Assembly (NCBI GenBank): GCA_013215905.1 | Contig: JABSQI010000026.1 | Location: 1 to 12,555 of the forward strand | Source of the DNA: Legionellales bacterium | GTDB taxonomy: Bacteria > Pseudomonadota > Gammaproteobacteria > PIVX01 | Reading direction: 5' to 3' | Length of the DNA stretch: 12,555 nucleotides | Part shown: positions 6,455 through 12,335 of the stretch, piece by piece | Layout: each line of letters starts with the position of its first letter | Numbering within the stretch: position 1 is the first letter of the stretch | Notes under the pieces: model-generated | Told to the model about the DNA's origin: nothing | Seen by the model: only the letters and a program-made list of their open reading frames with translations | The model's database searches: none | Made by a program: the position numbers and the translations under genes

Positions 6455-7105
6455 TTACAAATGTCTTTCAATTATAAAAGTCTCTTCTGGAACATATTTT
6501 ATTTGCTGATTATTTTCAATCTGAATAGCTTTGTCTAAATTATTATTTATATGAAAATCCAATTGAATTTTTCTATCTGAGACAAAAATATCATTAATTT
6601 TAATATTGCCTAGTTCAATAGTAATAGAATATTGATAATAGTATTTAGCAATTAAATTATTTATTTCTGATGGTAATCCATTTTTCTTGGGTAATTTTGA
6701 AAACAATCTGTTATAGCCTTCTACTAAAAAAATATTATTTACATTCTTCAACATACCAGTAGATGCAAGCATGTTATAAGTATAAAAATATTTTGCCTTG
6801 ACGTTTATAGATGCAGTTACTTTATGAGTATAAAAATACTTTACTTTGACGTTTTTAGTTCTGCTTGATAAATCATAAGTACGACGTGATAAATCTTCAT
6901 AAGCATGGTTAGAAGAATCTGTTAATGAAAATTGTTTTGATGTATGAATAGTCTGATCATCAACTATTATTTCCCAGTCTACATCTATTTTTGAGCCTGT
7001 ACCTAAATCACATAAATGTGCAGATACACAAAGAGCTACTGTGATTTCGGTTAGACAAAACAAAGCAAGAACAATTGATAAAATAGTAAATTTTTTATTA
7101 AACAT
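6455..7105 (-). CDS. orphan secreted protein with an internal 16-residue tandem duplication
   Basis: This 216-residue protein is not recognised. Residues 1-24 form a Sec signal peptide, with probable cleavage after TVA; the following LC is not a valid lipobox. The mature part is rich in alternating hydrophobic and polar residues, as in beta-sheet proteins (KIDVDWEIIVDD near the N-terminus, IQLDFHINN near the C-terminus). The centre carries a duplicated unit, VKVKYFYTHKVTASIN followed by VKAKYFYTYNMLASTG, encoded by the 48-base repeat at 6761-6856. No SD precedes the ATG. The gene lies 26 bases downstream of a truncated DUF7832 remnant on the same strand. It may be a beta-sandwich exported protein; its role is unknown. 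Confidence 0.7.
   Translation of the reverse strand: MFNKKFTILSIVLALFCLTEITVALCVSAHLCDLGTGSKIDVDWEIIVDDQTIHTSKQFSLTDSSNHAYEDLSRRTYDLSSRTKNVKVKYFYTHKVTASINVKAKYFYTYNMLASTGMLKNVNNIFLVEGYNRLFSKLPKKNGLPSEINNLIAKYYYQYSITIELGNIKINDIFVSDRKIQLDFHINNNLDKAIQIENNQQIKYVPEETFIIERHL
6761..6856. repeat. 48-base tandem duplication inside a coding region
   Basis: Two adjacent 48-base copies (6761-6808 and 6809-6856) both begin AGATGCA and share AGTATAAAAATA and TTGACGTTT in the same positions. About 38 of 48 bases are identical. The period is a multiple of three, so the gene at 6455-7105 stays in frame and gains a 16-residue unit. The divergence shows the event is not very recent. Confidence 0.85.
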
Positions 7106-7131
7106 TTTTTTGTATTATTTAAAGACGGTTT

Positions 7132-7251
7132 TCAAAATTGATTTAACAGGCACCAAGCTACGTACAACCCAATATGTGTAGCTGTTGCTTCATTCGGTAA
7201 ATCATCTGGGAAATCGCCACCATAGTGCCAAGAAGAATCATCATATTTCAT
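7132..7251 (-). pseudogene. N-terminal stub of a DUF7832-family protein
   Basis: A 39-codon frame starts MKYDDSSWHYGGDFP, continues with DLPNEATATHIGLYVAW and ends in TGA. This is the conserved opening of the DUF7832 family, whose members I recall as well over 100 residues long. The start and first segment are intact, but everything after residue 39 is missing. The next gene on the strand, a secreted protein, begins 26 bases later. Only a weak SD-like GGAAA precedes the ATG. It is best read as a truncated remnant, although the short peptide could still be translated. The identification rests on the very characteristic N-terminal motif. Confidence 0.7.
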
Positions 7252-7263
7252 TTTATTTCCATA

Positions 7264-7401
7264 TTATCTTTCTTCGTCAAAATTTTCTTGATTCTGAGCT
7301 TTAATCTCTTCAATTTGATCAACAGGAAGTTCTGTAACTTCACTTATTATATCAACATCCATATTTTTCTTAAGCATATTTAAAGAAGTTTTTTTTAAAT
7401 G
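7264..7401 (-). pseudogene. C-terminal tail of an Rpn/PD-(D/E)XK transposase-type nuclease
   Basis: A frame ending in TAA at 7266-7264 reads LNMLKKNMDVDIISEVTELP, then VDQIEEIKAQNQENFDEER. This is the typical end of Rpn-family (YhgA-like) recombination-promoting nucleases, where a helical (A/L)xxMLKKGMDxxxISxxTGL motif follows the catalytic domain. The PD-(D/E)XK catalytic part is absent: upstream lies the stop of the toxin gene. So only about 45 codons of a mobile-element-type gene survive. From ATG 7377 a 37-residue peptide could be made, but no SD supports it. The family call is from motif memory. Confidence 0.6.
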
Positions 7402-7402
7402 G

Positions 7403-7684
7403 TTAAACCCTTCGTTTCAAATCACGATAGAAATTTTCATGAACCCCTAAAGCCATTAAAAGCCTCGAAGCTTCATCCCATTCATAGGCAAGTAAAAATT
7501 CTTGTAGGTTGACTTTGAATTTATGTACAAACACACATTTAAGCTCCCCTTTCTTTTCTTCGCCTATAGTCGGCTCTTTAATGATTTTTTTTATTTCCTC
7601 ATCAACTACTACTTTTACATTAAGATGTAATTTTTTATACGCTTTTTTAAAAGCTGGCATTTGCTTTATTTGTACGTTAGCCAT
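7403..7684 (-). CDS. RelE/ParE-family toxin of a type II toxin-antitoxin module
   Basis: This 93-residue basic protein has the RelE/ParE layout: an N-terminal helical hairpin (AFKKAYKKLH, then VVDEEIKKII), a short GELK turn, and C-terminal beta-strands VFVHKFK, FLLAYEW and LLMALG. It ends in the family-typical GVHENFYRDLKRR. The closest types cleave mRNA at the ribosome (RelE) or poison gyrase (ParE); which one applies cannot be read. ATG 7684 overlaps the antitoxin stop in ATGGCTAA, giving an 8-base overlap typical of coupled toxin-antitoxin genes. A TTG four codons further upstream is a less likely start. Neither frameshift nor internal stop is present, so the toxin looks intact. Confidence 0.85.
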   Translation of the reverse strand: MANVQIKQMPAFKKAYKKLHLNVKVVVDEEIKKIIKEPTIGEEKKGELKCVFVHKFKVNLQEFLLAYEWDEASRLLMALGVHENFYRDLKRRV

Positions 7685-7898
7685 CGCTAAATTCAAATGG
7701 CTCTGCCAAACTTCGATCGGTATTTTTAGATATTAATAATTTCTTTACAAAATCAACAGGTAAATCAGGATTCTCCAAGGCACATTTCCCTACCCTAGCC
7801 CAAAATTCAATCTGACTGGGAATAGTCCTAAACTCTGCTTTAGCCACTTTTTTTGCCTCGTTATATATCTCATCATCAATTCTAATAGGAACACTCAC
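7677..7898 (-). CDS. ParD-like antitoxin
   Basis: This is a 73-residue protein of ParD-like type. An N-terminal ribbon-like strand SVPIRIDDEIYNEAKKVA leads into helices (SQIEFWARVGKCALENPDLP) and an acidic flexible tail that would cover the toxin. The N-terminal half should bind DNA as a dimer and repress its own promoter. The start is GTG at 7898, supported by AGGTGA just upstream; an in-frame TAG lies a few codons further up, so no longer form is possible. The toxin gene overlaps its end by eight bases. A strong promoter with a palindromic operator lies immediately upstream (7926-7964). Confidence 0.83.
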   Translation of the reverse strand: MSVPIRIDDEIYNEAKKVAKAEFRTIPSQIEFWARVGKCALENPDLPVDFVKKLLISKNTDRSLAEPFEFSDG

Positions 7899-7925
7899 AC
7901 CATCACCTACATACGCATCTAATTG

Positions 7926-7964
7926 CTACATTTGTAGTATACGCAATTTCAGATTAATAGTCAA
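7926..7964 (-). promoter_or_regulatory. sigma-70 promoter and palindromic operator of the toxin-antitoxin operon
   Basis: On the minus strand, TTGACT (7964-7959) and TATACT (7941-7936) are spaced by exactly 17 bases, a near-consensus promoter. The palindrome CTACATTTGTAG (7926-7937) overlaps the last bases of the -10 box and the expected transcript start near 7929. Binding there would block transcription, which fits antitoxin autorepression. The leader to the GTG start at 7898 is about 30 bases. The -35 hexamer shares bases with the stop codon of the pseudogene upstream. Confidence 0.7.
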
Positions 7965-8319
7965 GTAGTCCTCGACATCCCTGTTCGTCTACTCCATTCC
8001 CCAGCTCTTAGTTTTTTCAAAGCAATATTTATTCCATGCTCAACCGTCATAGATTGTCCTGTCTCATAACTTAATTGCAGATTCCTAAACCTAACTTGAT
8101 AAGCTATTTCATTAGCAATTTTTGTTATTTGTCTATCATCACTAGTTGTGAATCAGAATATTTTAATTGCAATAACTTTTCTTCAAGACCTAGCATATTA
8201 GCACTGTAGAACTTAGCCTTTTCTGCTCTTACATAACCTAATGGCTTTCTTTCTCCAATAATTGTAATATTATCAAATGAACCATCATCATTAATTAGAT
8301 CTGCTCTTTTTTCTGTGGA
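7961..8319 (-). pseudogene. frameshifted remnant of an unrecognised gene
   Basis: Two long frames meet on the minus strand. The first runs from 8319 and reads RADLINDDGSFDNITIIGER, later YVRAEKAKFYSANMLGLEEK, closing at TAA 8127-8125. The second takes over at 8146, reads ITKIANEIAYQVRFRNLQLS and later GQSMTVEHGINIALKKLRAGEW, and closes at TGA 7963-7961. A one-base change near 8146 would join them into about 120 residues. The upstream side is closed by TGA at 8322-8320 with no start codon, so the N-terminus is lost. The protein-like composition argues for a real former gene. I do not recognise the family; a mobile-element origin is suggested only by the neighbouring Rpn tail. Confidence 0.55.
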
Positions 8320-8400
8320 TCAGCTCATGAATTATTAAGTTTACATATTCATGAATATCAACTACTATGACCTCTATCATAAATAAAAATAGAATACATA

Positions 8401-9750
8401 ATGAGAATTAAAAATATAATTCCCCTTAAAGTGATACTCCCCTTAATTTACATATTTTTATACGCCCTAAATTTGCACGCTAACGTTACTCTTAACCATG
8501 AAAAATTTAAAAATGCGGTAAGCCCATTTATTAATGCCAGTTGGAGAATTTCAGGAGATGAAGTTTTTTTTACAAAAACGCTCATAGACAAAACTGGTAA
8601 TGTAATAAAAACAGTTGAACCGTCTGGAAACTTCATGATATATGAAGAAAATAATAGTTTGATATCTGTTAATTATTTACCTACACAAAAAAATAAAATA
8701 CAAACCCTGCAACTACAGATGAATAATCCTATACCAACAATGTACAACCCCCATGAATTCCAAGGTTTTGCTAAGTATTTCAATTCCAGCATTCCAATAA
8801 AAATAAACTCAGATGGGGAGATATCTTATCTCTCGCAAGATAATACTATTTATCATATTAAAGAAAACGAATGGATTGGTTGGAAAATGCGATTTATTTT
8901 TTTCATTATTTCTACCAAAAATGCTGATATAAATATTAATGATAAAAATATACAAATAGTCTGGTCAAATAGTGAAAATGTTTCTTTGAAAATGCATAGT
9001 GGAATAAATCAACCTTTTACCTCAAATTTTAATATTAATTTAAATAAGGCTAAATATTTACAATTTTGGGGTTGGTTTCAATTTATATGTAAAACACTTG
9101 AGTATTTACTTGATTGGATAAATAAAATCACTCTTGGTAGTGGCGGTCTATCTATTATTATTCTAGCGATAGTAATAAAAATCTTTTTTTTGCCAATAAG
9201 TCTATTTGCAATTAAATATAAAAGAGAAGCAAACAGAATAAGTTCTGTTTTAGAACCTAAAATATCCGCTATAAAACAAAAATATAAAGGAGAAGAAGCT
9301 CACAATAAAATTATGGCCGTATATGATTCTATGGGGATTTCTACCTTCTACTCTTTGAAACCTATGTTTGAGATGTGTTTATTAATTCCCATTTTAATTG
9401 CTCTTTTTAATGTACTGGGGGAATATCAGAATTTCCAATCAACATCTTTCTTATGGATCAAAGATTTATCTCTACCTGATACTATATTTCATTTACCATT
9501 CTTTATTCCTTTTTTTGGTAACGAAGTAAATTCACTACCATTTATGATGACTGCAATTTCAATTATAGGCACCGTTTTTTTTAATATAAGCACTGCTGCT
9601 CCAGAAGCTTTGGCTAAACAAAAAAAGAATCTTTATTTGCTGTCTTTTGTCTTTTTTATTTTGCTGTATTCATTCCCTTCCTCTATGATTTTATATTGGA
9701 CAATGAATAATATAATACAATTAATTCAACAAAGATTTATAAAAATCTAA
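8401..9750 (+). CDS. short, divergent YidC/Oxa1-family membrane protein insertase
   Basis: At 449 residues this is about 100 shorter than E. coli YidC (548). Residues 8-25 are a signal-anchor helix. A reduced periplasmic P1-like domain follows to about 215, ending with the recognisable block EWIGWKMRFIFFIIS (YidC WVAMLQQYFATAWIP). The insertase core runs from about 225 with FWGWFQF, SGGLSIIILAIVIK, a cytoplasmic coiled hairpin (275-310) and four further hydrophobic helices. The hydrophilic-groove arginine of YidC (R366 in E. coli) aligns with Lys260 in VIKIFFLP. The usual NPLGGC motif is replaced by STFYSLKPM. Either this is the cell's only, fast-evolving YidC or a second paralogue with specialised clients. 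It is convergent with the phosphoramidate-type operon, with 41 bases between the stops. No SD precedes the ATG. Confidence 0.88.
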   Translation: MRIKNIIPLKVILPLIYIFLYALNLHANVTLNHEKFKNAVSPFINASWRISGDEVFFTKTLIDKTGNVIKTVEPSGNFMIYEENNSLISVNYLPTQKNKIQTLQLQMNNPIPTMYNPHEFQGFAKYFNSSIPIKINSDGEISYLSQDNTIYHIKENEWIGWKMRFIFFIISTKNADININDKNIQIVWSNSENVSLKMHSGINQPFTSNFNINLNKAKYLQFWGWFQFICKTLEYLLDWINKITLGSGGLSIIILAIVIKIFFLPISLFAIKYKREANRISSVLEPKISAIKQKYKGEEAHNKIMAVYDSMGISTFYSLKPMFEMCLLIPILIALFNVLGEYQNFQSTSFLWIKDLSLPDTIFHLPFFIPFFGNEVNSLPFMMTAISIIGTVFFNISTAAPEALAKQKKNLYLLSFVFFILLYSFPSSMILYWTMNNIIQLIQQRFIKI

Positions 9751-9791
9751 TTATCTATTATTGCCTATAGTAAATTTCTTATGCTTATCTT

Positions 9792-10919
9792 CTATAGAAT
9801 AGTAGTAAGTAATTCCTTTACGTAAACTGCCCCTACGTTATCACTTCTCCCAAGATTAAATACGTAATTTGATATTAATTCATTATTTATAATTTTATTC
9901 TGTGCTTTCTGTATATATTCAGAGATATTATCTAATTCATCTGTATCAATAATCACGCCTATTTGCTCTCTTATAGTACTCTCAAGTGGCTCTAAATTTA
10001 AAATCTCAAATTTCTCATTATTCACCTTTCTTGGTACATCTATAAAAAGTACTGGCTTTTTCAATCCAAATGCATAATCTAAGGCAGCTCCAGACCAGTC
10101 GCTTAACATCAGATCTGCTTGGTGTATAGAGTCTGTACCTGAAATATCTATATCATATTTAAATTGACTATTTTTGGAATATTTATTTAATATTACATTC
10201 AATTTATCTGATGCAAATTTTATGGTTTGTGGATGGGGTCTTAGTATTACATTATATCCTTGCCGTATAAGTATCCCTACCAAAGTATCCCCTACTGTTT
10301 CTATAGTACTATTACTACCCCATGATGGAGCTACCAATACAGTTTTAATTGATTTTGTTTTCTCATTATAACTAGAAGTATTTTTAGCTTCTTTAATGAT
10401 ATTATCTAGCCTTCCATATCCGTGTTTGATAATATTTTTAGCTGGTAAGTTACGTTGCTCTATGATTTTACTAATTTCCCTAACATGATGCGAACCTGAG
10501 CAGAATATAGTGTCATAGTGATCAAAAGCTCCTTATCTATATAACATGTGCAAACTAACGAGTGAATGCTGTACATAGACATAATGCACTGGATATTTTG
10601 AACGTTTGACCTGATATTGGTGTAAATCTGGCATAGTCATTATCATAATATCTGTTTGCATATTTTCAAATAACCAATTCCTGATGAATCCCATATCAAT
10701 AAGAAAGGTCTTATAAGAAGCATGTCTAAGATATAAGCCTGGGTCATTTATATCAGAACTAATATAGCAGACATGAACTCCTAAATTTAATAACTCTGTT
10801 ACTAACCCTTTAAGATGAGCCCAGTATGCGCTGCCTTCTGAGTAAAACACAACTCTTTTACTTTCTTTAGGCAAGCCATTAAACTTTATCATATCCTTTA
10901 GATATCTTAAAAACTTCAT
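9792..10919 (-). pseudogene. CDP-glycerol glycerophosphotransferase-family gene with one in-frame stop
   Basis: This is a 376-codon frame from ATG 10919 to TAG 9792, broken only by TAA at 10535-10533 (codon 129). Reading continues in the same frame on both sides without any indel: HSLVSLHMLYR, stop, GAFDHYDTIFCSGSHH. Family marks include RVVFYSEG near the start, QHSLVSLHM, APSWGSNSTIE, RPHPQT and LMLSDWSGAALDYAFGLKKP, as in TagF-type polymerases that move an alcohol phosphate from a CDP donor to a glycan or polymer. Lysine (AAA) at codon 129 would need one base change to TAA. The start lies four bases after the nucleotidyltransferase stop. AAGGAG sits on the stop codon, but the nearest ATG (ATGACACTA) is out of frame, so reinitiation would not restore the product. 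It may be a pseudogene, a polymorphic allele or a readthrough gene. Confidence 0.8.
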
Positions 10920-10923
10920 CTTA

Positions 10924-11703
10924 TTAATCCAAATCACAAAATTGGGATAACTCACCTTTTCTATATAAAGATTCATACAGCTCTAGATCAAAAGCTGTAT
11001 CTGTCTCTAGCCAACCATTTTCAACAAGAGTAGCTTGAACTTGCCAACCATTATCAATTAATAACTGTAAAAAACTTGTCATGTGCATTTTTTGAAAAAT
11101 TTGTTCATCATATAAAATAGACCGATCTAATCCTTGATAAAATTCTACGAGCAAAGGTATGTTATCTTTACGTATTTTGATTAACCCGGTATATTGACCA
11201 TGAATACTATCGTAGTTAAGTGGTTTTTTGCCTATCTCAAGGATATTTTTATCATCAGCAAGAATTAACGTTTCTGCATCTTGTAGAGGATCATCTAACC
11301 TTGCTTCCCAATATTTTCTCCACTGTTTATCAATCATTATATTGATTTCTGAATCACTAGATAAGATGGCTTTTAAATTTTTGTTTTCATAAACAATATC
11401 TCCATAGGCTACGATGAGATCTTCATTTGATGATATTTTTTTTAATGCCTTGAAAAAAGTATCAACCATATTTGTAGAAGCAAACTGCTCATTCAAAATA
11501 ATAGGCAGCCCTAAATACTCTAATTGTTCAGCACAATAACCTGCTGCAATGCTAATTTTAGATATATTATTTTCTCTTAATACCGATAACTGTCTTTCAA
11601 TAATCGGGATCCCTAAAAGCTTTACTAAGCACTTTGGTTTATTAATAGTATAAGGTCGTAATCTAGTCCCTTGCCCAGCTGATAAAATTAATGCTTGTGT
11701 CAT
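10924..11703 (-). CDS. nucleotidyltransferase, probable CTP:phosphoglutamine cytidylyltransferase (Cj1416-like)
   Basis: This 259-residue protein has a Rossmann-like nucleotidyltransferase fold. The nucleotide loop is at 5-17 (LILSAGQGTRLRP) with Lys24 in NKPKCL. STNM lies at 76-79, and the metal-binding YGD at 100-102 is followed by IVYE. A late NGWLETDTAFDLE supplies the second acidic metal site. The family includes LicC-type phosphocholine cytidylyltransferases and Campylobacter Cj1416. The latter joins L-glutamine phosphate to CTP, giving CDP-L-glutamine and pyrophosphate. Context favours the Cj1416 role: the start overlaps the stop of the hydrolase gene by four bases (ATGA), and a glutamine-kinase-like gene lies just before that. 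A choline-phosphate or glycerol-phosphate cytidylyltransferase, feeding the CDP-glycerol-type transferase downstream, is the main alternative. Confidence 0.85.
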   Translation of the reverse strand: MTQALILSAGQGTRLRPYTINKPKCLVKLLGIPIIERQLSVLRENNISKISIAAGYCAEQLEYLGLPIILNEQFASTNMVDTFFKALKKISSNEDLIVAYGDIVYENKNLKAILSSDSEINIMIDKQWRKYWEARLDDPLQDAETLILADDKNILEIGKKPLNYDSIHGQYTGLIKIRKDNIPLLVEFYQGLDRSILYDEQIFQKMHMTSFLQLLIDNGWQVQATLVENGWLETDTAFDLELYESLYRKGELSQFCDLD

Positions 11704-12335
11704 AATAGGAACTTCTTTAATAGCTTACAATCATAATCATTTACTGGCTCTTCCCTTTCAGGATGCCACATAATACCTGCTACTTTGTGGTGTCTATGAT
11801 AAAAACCCTCTATATATCCATCATCATCATGTGAGAATACCTCTAGCCTTTTGCCTAAATCCTGACTGGATATACCCCAACCATGATAGCTATTAACCAC
11901 ATTAGATACCAGATCTGAAAATTCCGGAGTAACATTAACAGCATGTCTGGTGTTTATATGCCCCCTAACTATTCTTGTCAAGCTACCTCCAAAGTAAGTA
12001 TTAATTAATTGCATTCCTCTACAAATTCCAACCACTGGAATATCATGTTTAATCGCATATGTAAGTAAAGCAACTTCAAAACTATCCCTCTCTGGGGCTA
12101 TATCTTTCTCATCCTCTGCTAGTGATGCAATTGAGTTTCCACCTGTTAATATAATTGCATCTAGGTTTATCTCTTTAAATAATAATTCAATCATAGAAGG
12201 ATTAATATTTGCTAAAAGTACAGGAAAACCATTTAGTTTATCAATTAAGCCATACCATCTTTGATCAATACAGTCCCTTCTTTCTTTATATGATACTTTT
12301 TCTTCTACTCTTAAGGTTATGCCTATCTTTCTCAC
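11700..12335 (-). CDS. class I glutamine-amidotransferase-fold hydrolase, probable gamma-glutamyl-CDP-amidate hydrolase (Cj1417-like)
   Basis: This is a 211-residue cytosolic enzyme with a Cys-His-Glu triad: Cys105 in GICRGMQLIN, and His191 and Glu193 in GIMWHPERE. The N-terminus KIGITLRV and the oxyanion-side LTGGN at 63-67 match the gamma-glutamyl hydrolase (PuuD-like) group. In Campylobacter jejuni the Cj1417 member hydrolyses CDP-L-glutamine to glutamate and cytidine diphosphoramidate. The same role is inferred here because the flanking genes are those of that pathway in the same order. The REEP after the catalytic pair resembles the HIEREE that I recall for the Cj1417 type. Its ATG overlaps the preceding stop and its stop overlaps the next ATG, each by four bases. 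A polyamine-pathway gamma-glutamyl-GABA hydrolase would be the alternative but has no pathway partners here. Confidence 0.85.
   Translation of the reverse strand: MRKIGITLRVEEKVSYKERRDCIDQRWYGLIDKLNGFPVLLANINPSMIELLFKEINLDAIILTGGNSIASLAEDEKDIAPERDSFEVALLTYAIKHDIPVVGICRGMQLINTYFGGSLTRIVRGHINTRHAVNVTPEFSDLVSNVVNSYHGWGISSQDLGKRLEVFSHDDDGYIEGFYHRHHKVAGIMWHPEREEPVNDYDCKLLKKFLL

Noticed and set aside
7509..7736. Plus-strand open frame of 75 codons across the toxin and antitoxin genes
   Set aside because: It is antisense to two recognisable coupled genes, and its hydrophobic, Ser/Thr-rich composition is that of a shadow frame.
7899..8400. Possible tRNA or other structured RNA in this gene-poor stretch
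   Set aside because: No T-loop GTTCRA motif with matching acceptor stem was found; the sequence is explained by the frameshifted remnant and the toxin-antitoxin promoter.
8448..8636. Minus-strand open frame inside the YidC-like gene
   Set aside because: It lies entirely opposite a recognised gene, with no start signal or family resemblance.
9792..10337. A separate short gene starting with TTG at 10337
   Set aside because: The frame is continuous with the upstream transferase half, and the TTG has no SD; it is the downstream part of the interrupted gene.
10174..10371. Plus-strand open frame opposite the CDP-glycerol-type transferase
   Set aside because: It is antisense to conserved motifs of the transferase and lacks an SD.
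10920..10976. Upstream extension of the transferase start to 10976, overlapping the nucleotidyltransferase
   Set aside because: It would overlap the previous gene by 53 bases and adds no family-like residues; ATG 10919, four bases after that gene's stop, is the normal operon spacing.
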